DNA of 64,000 nucleotides from Bisporella sp. PMI_857 (GCA_021307315.1 JAJSPD010000003.1:1116001-1180000); one strand, 5' to 3'; positions 22,572 to 33,138 are shown, counted from the first letter of the stretch. The notes: generated from the letters alone by a model not told the origin. Made by a program: numbers and translations.

Positions 22572-23245
22572 ATGCCAGGAACAGAGATCCTAGTACTTGG
22601 GGCCACTGACCCATTGGGAATATGCGTCCTTCAAGAACTACTCCACCGGAATCATGCTATTGTCGCCTATGCTCGAACGCTATCAAAGATTCCAACAGAT
22701 GTGTCATCTAATACCAATCTAGAAGCAAGCAATCTTTTTGGAGAGATGATTCATGCCCTGACATCGAGCAGATCATTAAAGGCGAAATGAACGATGCAGA
22801 AACTCTAGCTCTCGCCGTGTCCAAATGCAATGCTGTCCTCTCCCTTCTTGGACCTACGGGCTTGCGACGACCATCATATACCATTACCCTAGACATGTGC
22901 CGCGTTCTCTTCACACCCATGCGCCAGCACAAAGTCAAACGTATCTATGCTATGAGCACGCACTCTGTATACATCCCAAAGGATCATAGCTCATTTATTC
23001 GCTTCTTCCTCGTCTTGATGATATATATCATGGGGCAAGGTCCATATCAAAACATCATAGGCACGCGAAAGCTATTTGAAGAGGAAGCGAAGGACTTGGA
23101 CTGGGTTTTATTCCGAGTTGGCTTTATTCCTGGCGGAAGTGATGAAACGAGTTGGAGGAAAGACAGGGAGCCTACGGCTGTAGCTGGCTGGCTGGGAGAC
23201 GAGAATTTTATCATTAGCGTCAGAAGGGGTGCAATTACTAATTAG
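22572..23245 (+). CDS. NAD(P)-binding Rossmann-fold protein (NmrA/SDR-a like)
   Basis: Predicted 208-residue atypical short-chain dehydrogenase/NmrA-like protein; oxidoreductase or redox-sensor role unknown. The start ATG at 22572 gives 'MPGTEILVLGATDPLGICVL', with the nucleotide-binding G-x-x-[DG]-x-x-G loop (GATDPLG). Exon 1 is 22572-22724 and exon 2 is 22772-23245. The intron has a GC donor (GAA|GCAAGC) and GAGCAG acceptor. Splicing joins 'NTNLE' to 'IIKGEMNDAETLALAV', the expected beta-strand and next helix. Later come 'VSKCNAVLSLLGPTG', 'VKRIYAMSTHSVY' and 'DLDWVLFRVGFIPGG'. The frame ends at TAG 23243-23245 after 'RRGAITN', earlier than I would expect for the family. The same frame continues 'AADCAEGKHEQ' to a TGA, so the C-terminus may be truncated. 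Confidence 0.68.
22725..22771 (+). other. GC-AG intron
   Basis: 47 nt, donor AA|GCAAGC, branch-like CCTGAC, acceptor GAGCAG. Without removal the frame runs to a stop at 22788-22790. With removal the Rossmann fold is continuous. Confidence 0.7.
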
Positions 23246-24085
23246 GCAGCTGATTGCGCGGAAGGCAAACATGAGCAATGACTTCGATTGACGCCTGCGC
23301 TCGGGGCTGGGAAGAAGAAGTGCCTTTGAGAGCCAGAACTTCTGAGGCTTTAAACCTAAAACATATTCTGTGGCGCTTTTATTGGCTGTATGGAATAGCT
23401 CATTGCGTGGTGTCGTTCCTTAAAAGACCAATTCTCCGATATAGGGAACGGCTGCTATTAACTCGTAATCTCGATGTTTGTGCCTTCCCGCTATCAACAT
23501 CTTATGGCTCCATAAGCCTCAAGAGTGTTTAAGTGTGAGTAGGAGGAAGATGTTGATATCCTGCTATGCAAGTTTCCAAGCACGAGCACATTGACTGCAT
23601 AGGTCCCCCGCCCATATCCTCCCTTCCCCCTGGGGAAATTTTGTATATCATGTCGCTATCTTATAGAAGATTGGTCCATCGTCATGTTGGTTTGGAAGAG
23701 AAGAGGCTCTTGTGATGATGGTCGCTGTAACTAGCCTTGTGTTGTCGCTTAGATGGGGCCTGAGTAATTCCATTAGATGCCTGAGGCTGCCTATTTAATG
23801 GTATCTTTTCCCTGCACCTTTTAGGCTGTATCCGGAAAGGTGGGGTTTTGCTTGAGGGTTGCTGGCCACTCGTAAATGTACTCTTCACAACGTGCATCAT
23901 CGTAAGATTGCTCGCAGCATTATAGGTCAACACAAAATGGTGTAGGAACATCCCATTCTTCATAAGCTCAACTTAATATGAGGACTATCGTTAGATTGGG
24001 GCAGACTGATGCTCAGCCATTGCACCGTTGATGGGGGTCATCTTCTAATCTCAGATTTCCCCTGCCAAGTTGTTTTCTTAAAAAG

Positions 24086-24118
24086 AAAACGTGGTCAACG
24101 TCTGCTCCAGCACGTGGG
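24086..24118 (+). promoter_or_regulatory. Paired Pho4/NUC-1-type sites
   Basis: CACGTTTT lies on the minus strand at 24086-24093 and CACGTGGG on the plus strand at 24111-24118. These are the two core variants described for Pho4 at yeast PHO5 (UASp1 and UASp2). They sit about 180-210 nt upstream of the acid phosphatase ATG. Phosphate-starvation control is inferred. Confidence 0.5.
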
Positions 24119-24149
24119 AGAGGCTCTCTTAAAGCTCCCACATGAAGCT

Positions 24150-24157
24150 ATAAGTAT
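24150..24157 (+). promoter_or_regulatory. TATA-like box
   Basis: TATAAGTA, about 140 nt before the ATG at 24298 and 30 nt before the alternative ATG at 24181. This spacing favours the downstream start. Confidence 0.4.
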
Positions 24158-24297
24158 AGGTGGAGGCCCTTGACGGAAGGATGTGGGCTCGGTCTTCACA
24201 TCTTTACCTCGTCCTGCTATCAAGTGCCCTTGTTGCGTGCATGGTCCTAAGCCAAGGCGGCTGGTTCATCATGTATTCTCACTCAAGCAGAGCTCTT

Positions 24298-26078
24298 ATG
24301 GCTAAACTCATTGCTCTCTTGACTGTCACGCATAGCCATGCAGTCGTGGTTGACCTTAGCTGGCATCCCCCCAATTCAACTTCCATTAATGACATATCAC
24401 AAGTTATGACCGGCTCTGGGGTTTATGGCTTCATCTACAACAATTCCAACGTACCAACTGGGTCTTATGGCACTTACAATTGGTGTAATATGCCTCATGT
24501 TCGTGCGTCTGAGTATAAGAAACCTTCAGCAGAATACAAATTACAATATGTGGAAGCAGTAAGTGTTCCTAAGCTTGACAAACCAGCCTTCTGACCAACC
24601 ATTCAAAGATACAACGCCATCACAAGCGAACGGTCTATGCATCCAATTCTTTTCCAGTGGAATCGTATGGATGGGATTGCGATAACCAAGGCCTATTCTA
24701 CTATGGCCAGCCAAAGGAGGGCAGAAAGTCTGCCCATACCTACTGGAATGGCTACATCTCTCCTGTGAATCCATTTGTCCCTACAGGATTTCTTGGCAGT
24801 TGCCAATTTCCCCAGATCACGGCAGAAGGGCTTGATGACTCGTGGCAGCATGGGAAAGATTTGTATGGTGTATACCATGACCTTCTTGGATTCTTGCCTG
24901 AAAACACTGCCGATACAGTCAACTTTCGAGTGACACAAAATGTGATCACCAGCCAAGTAGCAGGAATGCTCATCAGTGGTATGCTGGGAACAGAGAACGA
25001 CTATCCTCTACATATTCAGGTAAGCCCAATAACGTTACAAACCCCAAAATGTTAACATATACTTTAGCCCAGTGGATATGACTCTCTGGAGCCAACATAC
25101 AGCTGTTCAGTCTCTTCTTCCTTGTTCAACGCGATCAAATCTGGCGCTAATTGGACAAACCACCTGACAGCAGCAACGTCCCTGTATGCCACACTTGACA
25201 ATATCTCAGGCGTACCTACAACCGACAGTGGTTTCCATGCAAGCTTTGATCATTATTACGATAACCTATCCGCTAGGCAATGTCACGCAAAGCCTCTCCC
25301 ATGTAAGCTTGTGAATGGTGTCAACTCGACCACCTGCGTCACTCAGACAATAGCTGATTCAGTTTATCGTATGGGTAACTACGAGTACTCATACATTTAC
25401 CGCGACGATCCTCGAAGTTTGGCTGCCAGCGCAGCTAGTCTTGGGGTCTGGATCGCTGAGTTAGCAGCAAATATCCGAAACTTCATCGACGGGAAGAGCA
25501 GTATTATCTATCGACACAACGTGGCCCACGATGGTACTATTTCAAGACTCTTGTCCATCTTACAAGTCGATGTGATGGTCTGGCCTGGCATGGGATCTGA
25601 GGTGGTCTTTGAGATTTATAAGAAGGAAGCCACTGCGACCCAACCAACAACGCTAGTTTCATCAACCCCAACAATCGCTGCTGGCTGTAAGCGTGATAAT
25701 TGTCTAAGACAAATGATCAGACAGTCTTCTGCAGTCTCTGATTTCTGCCCAACCTTCACAGTCAGCTCTGCAACTTCAGCTCTCCCAACTTTCGTTTCGA
25801 ACTGTGACGACAATGCATCGAGAGTCTCATCTGCATGCTCCTGCATTGTGACACCAACCCCAACTTCGACGACCGCGTCACCTAGCTCGACTGCCACTCC
25901 AGAAACCGGTTACCGTGTCCGTGTGTTATGGAAGGGGCAGGCGCTTCGCAGCTCGAATCCAAGCTTGGGTCTGATTGATATGCTCCCCCTGGAGACGTTA
26001 CTTGCATATTTCGACGGGCTGGTAGGAGCAAATGCCAGCCTGGTGAAGGGCAAGTGTAATGGAAGTATTCCCGTGTAG
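24298..26078 (+). CDS. Secreted histidine acid phosphatase with inserted Cys-rich module
   Basis: Member of the histidine phosphatase superfamily (clan 2); hydrolyses phosphomonoesters outside the cell or in the secretory path. Exons 24298-24558, 24609-25019 and 25068-26078 give 560 residues; introns are 50 and 48 nt with GTAAG donors. The start at 24298 gives a signal peptide ('MAKLIALLTVTHSHA') directly before 'VVDLSWHPP'. The catalytic motif is 'RHHKRTVYAS' (from 90), rebuilt across intron 1; the proton-donor motif is 'HNVAHDGTISRLL' (HD at 378-379). Between 'EVVFEIYKK' and 'YRVRVLWKGQALRSS' lies an extra segment of about 92 residues (413-504) with six Cys and Thr/Pro-rich flanks, not part of the usual fold. 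Upstream in-frame starts at 24160 and 24181 would add an unlikely N-terminal extension. Promoter motifs suggest phosphate control. Confidence 0.85.
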
Positions 26079-26200
26079 ATAAAATAATATACCGCGCAGC
26101 TTCGCAAGCCGTTGGTTGAATATAATGCGCACGTATAATAGGATACAAGTAAAAAAAAAAATTAATTTATAAATGGAGATATACACCGAGAAATTAATCG

Positions 26201-26604
26201 TCATGCACCTTCTCGGCAGAGATGATATGAATATGTATTCCATGCTTCTGGATGTTCAACCTCAATTTCGGATCGGATAAACATCACCCACAGCAATCCA
26301 ATCCGATTCCCCCACCCATAAAAAGTATGGTAAATTGGGCAGGTGACAACAGGTTTGATCGGATCCGGCCGTATACCGCATCTACGACACTCCCGCTCAA
26401 TGAAGGAAATACCGCCGAAGCCATGTAAGATCAGGGATTCAGATCGAGAAGCTGAAGATACCGTAACAAGGGCGCGCTTGGGGTTGCGGAGAGGATTTTC
26501 GGGAAGAGTCCGGAAGGCGTTGATGCGATGGAGGCAGAGCATTCGCTTGTCTTGGACGAAGTAGGTTGGGTTTGTCGAGGTGAAAAGGAGATGAATGGGA
26601 TTCT
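26201..26604 (-). pseudogene. C-terminal fragment of an unidentified gene
   Basis: A stop-free minus-strand frame of about 134 codons with good coding character: 'LLFTSTNPTYFVQDKRM', 'SLILHGFGGISFIERECRR', 'PVVTCPIYHTFYGWGNRIG', ending 'AWNTYSYHLCREGA'. It has no proper N-terminus. The first ATG is internal (26542), and upstream of 26604 stops appear right after a TTTTAG that could have been an acceptor. No upstream exon with a start is evident before the Sco1 gene at 26944. I do not know the family. It may be a remnant or a gene whose first exon I missed. Confidence 0.4.
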
Positions 26605-26943
26605 AAAATATAGTATACTAGGGGCGGATTGCCTTTGTTTCGTTCGATACCGGTGAGAAAGTTTTCTATGACATTAGGGCAATTAATTGTGATGAGGGGA
26701 GAGTGCTGGTTCTAAATCCACGGCTAGAGCCTGTATGCCGTAGCAGCACTGACGAAATGGTCAAAACAAAGAGATAACGAAAGAAGATCTAGTAAGAAGA
26801 GTTCTTGTGACAGACACCTGACAGATGCCAATCTACTCTCTATTGAATTTAGTTTTCCGGTGTGGAGTTTTGTACAATATGTATACAGCTTTCCAATAGT
26901 ATTTCCTTTCCATCGTACATAAAACTCTCATGTATCATACATC

Positions 26944-27932
26944 CTAATTCTTCTTCTGCCAGTCGCCAATATGTTCCCTGATAACCCTCGCCGCCGCCTC
27001 GGGACTATGCTGCCGTCCAATCGCCTCCACAAAGTCGCCATCCGGGTCCATTAAATAGAAGTAAATACTGTGATCGACCAAATAATCCTCGCCCTTCTTC
27101 ACGTCTGGTGGCGTGCTGAAATACACTCTATACTTTTTACACACATGCTTAATTTGGTCCCAGGTGCCGGTGAGGCCTATGAGATCAGGATGGAATTCCG
27201 AGAGGTAGGCCTTGAGGACGGCAGGAGTATCCCGCGCTGGGTCGCAGGTGATGAATACGGGAAGGAGGGGCGGGTTATTTTGGGGAGAGGAGCGCACCAG
27301 GTCGATCATGGAGGCCATTTTGTCGAGTTCTTCCGGGCAGATGTCCGGGCAATGGGAGAAGCCGAAATATACCTTGGTCCGTCAGCTTCCGTCCAGTTTC
27401 CAGAACCAACATATAGTGGGTTGGGAGGTACCTACCAATGCATATTTCCCCTTCATATCGGCCTCCGTAAATGGCTTCCCATTATGATCCACCAGCTCAA
27501 ATTCCCCGCCGACCTTGGGCTTCCCGACACCTTTCGCGGCTTCGGCGATGCGCTTGCGTTCCATGCGCGCTTTTTCATAGCGGAAGTAGAAGATTAGCCC
27601 TGCGCCGGAGGCGAGGAAGAGGACGCCGGCTTTCCATGAGAAGGGCTGTGACTGGTTAGCAGCTGCAAAGATAGGAATTAAGGCGAGAGGCTTACTCCAG
27701 AACGGTATCTCGAGCGCTGTTCCTCTACAGTCTTGTATGTGCGAGGTGATGAGCTGGAGAAAGCTCTGCTACCGCTTTTGGAAGCTGTTCGGGGACATTG
27801 TTGGCGTGAAGGTCCCTGCGAGATGCTCATAAACTGCCTGCACTTGGGTGATATTGATGCTGAATTTTCTGGTCTTAGCGACCGTGAGAATGTCGAGAGC
27901 AGAGTTCGACTCGGTATTAGTGGCTTCGACAT
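26944..27932 (-). CDS. SCO1: Mitochondrial copper chaperone for cytochrome c oxidase assembly (Sco1/Sco2 family)
   Basis: Inner-membrane copper chaperone that delivers copper to the CuA site of Cox2. Exons 27932-27696, 27645-27436 and 27372-26944 give 291 residues, in phase, with introns of 50 and 63 nt. Residues 1-79 are Ser/Arg-rich like a mitochondrial presequence. One transmembrane helix follows (about 82-100, 'AGVLFLASGAGLIFYF'), then a thioredoxin-like domain. The copper site is present: CPDIC (157-161) with the distal His in 'YLVDHSIYFYLMDPDGDF' (His 250). 'VYFGFSHCPDICPEELDKM' is the family signature and is created by splicing intron 2. Length and order are normal for the family. Start is the ATG at 27932. 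Confidence 0.95.
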
Positions 27933-28501
27933 GGTTGCTAGTGTTCACAGCAGATTACAATTCATCAGCCGATTTTCGAGGTCATGATCAACTACAATTT
28001 TAGTGGAGCTTTCCAAGGTGCCGCCGCCGTAAGCAAGCCCAAAACCATCCTTAAACCAGCATCACCATACACATTCCAGATCACGGCCATCATTTTCTTC
28101 CTGCAAAACTTAAAAAGTGGAATAAGAAGTGTGATGTGATGTATTAGTTCCCATTCCTCAGAACCATGTCTGAATAAAATATCTGTCTAGCTACGTAGCC
28201 AGCCACCTTGATCTAATCCCTACAAATACATGTGTGCCCACCATGCTCAATATGCGCTCATAGTGATGTCTTCGCTCAATTTGTAACCTCGCACCACCTG
28301 CCGAAGACGCCCCAGAGATGCCAGAATATGCATGCCTACACGCCGCCGCTCAAAATACGTAGAAAGAAAGAAAATTATCAAAAACAATACTTTTGTCATA
28401 GTCAAGTTAGCACCTGACTTTGCCAACTAAGTTGTTTTGCTAGACCACTCCGCTCATAGTACCGCTCACTCAATCGGATACATGACGCCTTCTCAGATCC
28501 A
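27933..28501. other. Intergenic, no gene seen
   Basis: Sco1 promoter side and the 3' side of the 761-codon gene. No further features recognised. Confidence 0.5.
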
Positions 28502-30787
28502 TCAGTCCCCAGTGCGGCGGCTGACTTGACTCGCACTCGTACGGCTCCGCTCATCTTCCTCCAATACGTCGCTCAACCGGGTAGGATGGTGATGACGAGG
28601 AACCGCCTCCCATCCCGGACCAGATCCATATCCTGAGCCTGAGTAATCGACCGGCTCTTCTGCTCTCGTCGCTGGATGACCAGTTGGTGGCTGCAAATGG
28701 CTAGTATTAGCAGCGGTAGGTCGGCGATGGCTAACTCCTGAAACTGGAGGTCGACCGTATTGTTGTAAATAAGCTTGTTCCTGAGCCGCCGCAACATCGT
28801 ACTCATCCCCGGTACCGTCGTCAGAATGAGTCCGCGGGTATGGGACTTTATTGCCTCGTGCGTCTCTTAAGAAGTTACCCGCAGCATCAATCGCATACTC
28901 TTCATCGCTGGATCCATATGATTGTCGGGATGGGCTGTGCTCAGCTCTCGTAGTTGGTTCAGCTGGGTGGAGGGTTGTGCCTGGCTGCTGGTAGTATTTG
29001 TCAGAGGTGGATGAAACAGGTTGAACAGCGGGTGCTTGCGTATAATCGGCATAGCTTGTTGGTGCAGCTGTTGACCTCGGAGTTGCTCTACTTGGAATCG
29101 ATTGTTGCTCGACAAATGGATCGGCGGGTTCAGCTCGCTGGGCACGTGAATACTGCTGATACGCAGTGTCACTGTCCTCAACTGGTCCTTCGGGCTCTTG
29201 AGCGGCTTGTCCAGCTGCTCGAGCACTACCGTGCCGACTTGGCACACCTTGCATCATGGGTACGACTTGAACGCCGCCAACTATTGTTGGTAGGCCCTCG
29301 CGTAATGATGCTGTACGATCACGCTCTTCTTGCTCACGCCGCCCAAGCTCGTCCCAAGCTCGTCGTGCTTCTTCCTTGGCTATTTGCAGCTCGCGCCTCA
29401 TTTCAGCTAATTGCTTGTCACTGTTATTTCGCTTTCTCTCAGCCTCAACAGCTTCTTGAACAACATCATTCAGTCGTCGGCGTTCATCTTCTATGGCTTG
29501 TTCTTGGATTGCTTGGATCTCTTGGTGACGTTCTTGTTCTGCCCGAGTTTCAAAGAACCAACGCTGGAATTTTCTCTCTGAAGATGCACGCAAGCGTTGA
29601 AGCTCTACAACCGCATGGAACAAATTTGCACCGGCAGCTGCCAGGTCTGTTACCTGTCGAGAAAGTTGTTGCGAAATGGGCTCTCGGTTGATCTCATTGC
29701 TGTTTTCCTCAAGCCGTCGAATCCAGTAAGAAGTAAGTCCTTCCCAATGGGCAGAAAGTGTCTCCCAACGCTCGAATGCATGTGGAAATGATGAACGTGT
29801 TTGGACTCCTGCAGCTGGTTCTTGGACCGGTGGGTCGGCAGCGTTAGAGGGTCCAGCTTGAGAAGGGGCGGCTTGGGATGGTCTTGTTCTACCTTGGGGA
29901 GCGGGCTTTGGCTGTTGAGGCTGGGTTGGGCGAACCCTATTTACAGCTTCCCCACCACCGACTGCACGTCCTCCACGGCCAACACCTTGTAATGATTGAT
30001 CTTGGGGTCTCTCGTTGCCTGTAGGTCTCTCTAAGTTGGGTTGTTGTTGTGAAGGGTCCGAGATTCTTGGTCCCGTCGTACCCCCAGATCCACGCTGGTT
30101 TCCTTCTCCACTAGCTCTTTGAGGTGGTGCAGCGCCAGCTGCTGGTCTTCGCTCAGCATCCCTTCTTCTTTGCTCTAATAATCGTGCCTCTTCTTCCGCA
30201 TTAGCCCTTTCCAATTCCTCTCTCGCTGCATCTTCTGCTTTGCGTCTCTCCCTAGCTTGTCTTTCACGCATGATATCCCGTGGTCCTCGAATATTCGGAG
30301 ATCCAGTTGTGCCAGGCACTTGGGTTCTGGCAGGCCGTCCAACCCCAGCGGGGCCAGAAGGCCCACCGCTAAGATCTGACATTGAGGCGTTCTCTTCAAT
30401 TAGATCAGGAGTGAATGGGTTGGGACGTCTTAAAGCCTCTTCAAGTGTATAGAGGATAGCACTCGCAGTATTCTTTGAGATCCGAAGGGCACGGTGAGGG
30501 CGTCTTTTGTCTTCCGGTGAATGGTATTTAGACGAAGGAGCTAAACTTGTCGAGGATCTGAGATCGTCGGCTTCGTCGAGAGCATCAGAAAGCTGTGGCT
30601 CACTTTTTGGCTCAGCAAATTTGACTTTTGGTGGTGAGGGCGAAGGGGATATTCCAACTGAGGCTGCTTCAATATGAGTTCTTCGGAGTGGTGCTTGTGG
30701 TTGCTGCTGGCGCTGCTGTGGTGTTGGCGTTACGGGGTCGTCAACGTCGTTGCGGTCGTTAATTCGTGGTTGAATTGATTTCGACAA
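28502..30787 (-). CDS. Large coiled-coil, Pro/Gln/Arg-rich hypothetical protein without visible ATG
   Basis: A 761-codon continuous minus frame. The N-terminal block 'ALRISKNTASAILYTLEEAL' followed by 'NPFTPDLIEENASMSDL' looks conserved. A long Gln/Pro/Arg/Gly-rich disordered region comes next, then a helical core from 'HAFERWETLSAHWEGLTSYW' through a strong coiled coil ('EDERRRLNDVVQEAVEAER', 'QLAEMRRELQIAKEEAR'), and a disordered C-terminus. The first codon of the listed span is TTG. The frame is open upstream to about 30836 ('SNLTSQQSALLDKLSK') with no ATG. The closest minus-strand ATG upstream, in any frame, is near 31326. The true start is therefore a distant exon, a non-AUG codon, or a lost ATG. 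Function unknown; a cytoskeletal or scaffold role would be a guess. Confidence 0.75.
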   Translation of the reverse strand: MSKSIQPRINDRNDVDDPVTPTPQQRQQQPQAPLRRTHIEAASVGISPSPSPPKVKFAEPKSEPQLSDALDEADDLRSSTSLAPSSKYHSPEDKRRPHRALRISKNTASAILYTLEEALRRPNPFTPDLIEENASMSDLSGGPSGPAGVGRPARTQVPGTTGSPNIRGPRDIMRERQARERRKAEDAAREELERANAEEEARLLEQRRRDAERRPAAGAAPPQRASGEGNQRGSGGTTGPRISDPSQQQPNLERPTGNERPQDQSLQGVGRGGRAVGGGEAVNRVRPTQPQQPKPAPQGRTRPSQAAPSQAGPSNAADPPVQEPAAGVQTRSSFPHAFERWETLSAHWEGLTSYWIRRLEENSNEINREPISQQLSRQVTDLAAAGANLFHAVVELQRLRASSERKFQRWFFETRAEQERHQEIQAIQEQAIEDERRRLNDVVQEAVEAERKRNNSDKQLAEMRRELQIAKEEARRAWDELGRREQEERDRTASLREGLPTIVGGVQVVPMMQGVPSRHGSARAAGQAAQEPEGPVEDSDTAYQQYSRAQRAEPADPFVEQQSIPSRATPRSTAAPTSYADYTQAPAVQPVSSTSDKYYQQPGTTLHPAEPTTRAEHSPSRQSYGSSDEEYAIDAAGNFLRDARGNKVPYPRTHSDDGTGDEYDVAAAQEQAYLQQYGRPPVSGVSHRRPTAANTSHLQPPTGHPATRAEEPVDYSGSGYGSGPGWEAVPRHHHPTRLSDVLEEDERSRTSASQVSRRTGD

Positions 30788-33138
30788 CTTGTCTAATAGT
30801 GCTGACTGCTGGGAAGTCAGGTTGCTGGGTGTATAAACTCACCCAGCAAGGCAATCGCAGATCGTAAGACTGCGACTAAAATAGTGGTCCTCGAGCTGGA
30901 TTCGAGGAATGTACTCGGGCTTTTTTGGCAAAGCAGATCTTGAGAATGTGTGTATGAGGAGAAAAGAGGAGGCTTGCAAACCAGGAAGGGGTGCAAGAGT
31001 GTGTTAGGGGGGTGGGTGCTGGTGGTGGAAATTCGAGTGGCAGGTGTTTTGGTCGAGAAAAAGATGGCTGGAAATCAGCTTAAACTTGCGCCCCCAGAGG
31101 TGACCTAGGTATAAACCCCGTAAAGCAATGCCGGACCACCTTCTGCAAGATCGATTGCCGCTTGTCTCAATTACCGAGCAAAATCAAGTGCTTTCGCTGT
31201 ATGGTTGGTAGATTGCGGATTCAAGTCAACGAGGTTATCCGCGAGGTCCAAATCTTGCTGAACCCTCGCCTCAATATTATCAACACCAGAACCCAATGCA
31301 CACCGCAAATCAATGGTTTCCGGCATAAAATACGGAAAAACAAAGAAAGAACCTGATGAATTGGTTCGCAAGATCATACTCGTATAGCTTAGATATCAAT
31401 TGATGACGAAATGGGTCCGTGTATCTGGGTTGCCTTGGTCTCGAGGGAAGTTGCACGTCTGGTGCGAGAGTATTATTATACCCGGCCCACTACACAAATC
31501 AACATGAATTTTGGTCCATTGGCTTCCAATGCAGGCCGCACATAGTCACAATCCGTTTGCTGGTTATTTCGGCCTCAAGAATTGGGGCCTTATTTTGGGG
31601 GAACGTTGGGTGGGATTGGGAAAGGGAAGTATGAATGAATATGGAGGGGGCTGGGGAAGTCAAGCTTCCACCCAACTGGATCTCGAGCTTAGCGGTGCCA
31701 GCGCATCTGTGAATCCTTGCGCTTCGTTCGGCTCCATCGCTGTGGGATTTTGACTCGCCGCACTGCTACAGTACTTGCATCTGAATCTTTTTGGAAGATG
31801 AATAATTGAACCTGCGCTTTCGAATCCGCATCTCTCTGTTGTTGGTTGACCTCCCGACACTATATTTTTCTTCTTCAGACTGCTACTGGACCGTCGCATT
31901 TCATTTGCGCCCGGCTGACTGCCGAATGTTTCTGCATTAATGAAAGGTCTCGGGTTCCTGGATACCACCAAGGAGAGCTGTCGAGGCTGGCTGGCTAGGC
32001 TGGCTGGGCTTGCTGGGGAGTTGTCTTGGGTCTGTTGGCAGCCGTAGCCTTGAATTCCGTGCGCTAGGGCTATTCTTACCCGGTTCCGCACCGCGCCGCA
32101 TCACTAAGCTAATATTAGCATAGCGACTTAAATCATGTGATCAGAGCAGAGATGAACTACGACAACGCACACAGCTTGAGTTCAGTGCCTCTATGCTAGA
32201 TATGTTCAGCTTCATATTGTATTGAGGAATCTTAAACAATCATGGACTAAAAATACTTTGAGACATGCACTTGTGGCAATTCACCGTCAGATTTGGTCTT
32301 TGCTAGATCATCTCCTATAAACTGTACCGTCCGCAACAAGACCAGAACTCGTGCCATACCAAAATAATGGTAAGACAATAATCAAACGGCAAGGAAAAGT
32401 GCTCTTCAATCGCGTGGAAATCCTGCATGCAGACCAATTTGTTGCTGCCCAGTATGGTTGGATCCCGTCACACTGTGTAACTCTACCACTATTTCTGACC
32501 AACCGATATTTGTGATAGCCCAAGACAGTAATAACGCTAGACGGCATTCTATAACAAACTAGCGTCCACGTAACAACGATCGGCTATAATAATAACACGG
32601 CTTTAAAGCCGAGAGCGTCCCTCCGTAGTTCGTCTACTTTCGTGAGAAGATCGTATCTGAGCGGCCTAGGATATGTTTTACTGTGGTAGGCACGTACCAA
32701 ACACTTTAATACTATGTATAATCGTTATCCTCAGTGGCAATTTGACAACCGCCAGAAATTCGCGTCCACAAAACTTATGATTTACTATTTCTGGTCACCC
32801 GCATCGTTCTATGGCACTCTATTGTGTATGCTTTTTCAGTTCAGTTAGACACAATGTAGAACATAACTTACAAAGCTATTCAGAGTAATAATGCAGAAAT
32901 AGCCCCCAACCGCAGTTAATACTCGGAATCAAATTGCAGCAACAAAAGACCATCACATATATCAAGAGTTGTGAAACATCTAGATTGAGTTAACTATTTT
33001 ATCAATACCCCATGCTGTCATGAACTGATGATCTTGCGAAGCTTTTCTTAAAGATAATGCATGACTCCTTCCTTCCGTCTCTATCTCAACCCAGCTCTCA
33101 GCCCAGCTACATGAATCCGCCAAACCTGCCACAAAATA
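30788..33138. other. Intergenic, leader-like region and no gene seen
   Basis: 30788-31080 read on the minus strand is pyrimidine-rich and ATG-free, possibly the leader of the coiled-coil gene. GGCT-type short repeats lie near 31985-32017. Frames at 31660-32091 and 32308-32547 (minus) lack supported starts or domains. Confidence 0.45.

Larger units (their letters stand above)
23246..24297. other. Intergenic; promoter of the acid phosphatase gene at its right end
   Basis: The left part may hold the decayed tail of the NAD(P)-binding gene. The right part holds two PHO-type motifs and a TATA-like box, listed separately. The minus frame at 23682-23963 has no supporting features. Confidence 0.5.

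Noticed and set aside
28954..29691. 245-codon plus-strand frame inside the large coiled-coil gene
   Set aside because: Leu/Val/His-rich shadow of the Gln/Glu/Ala-rich coding strand; no domain.
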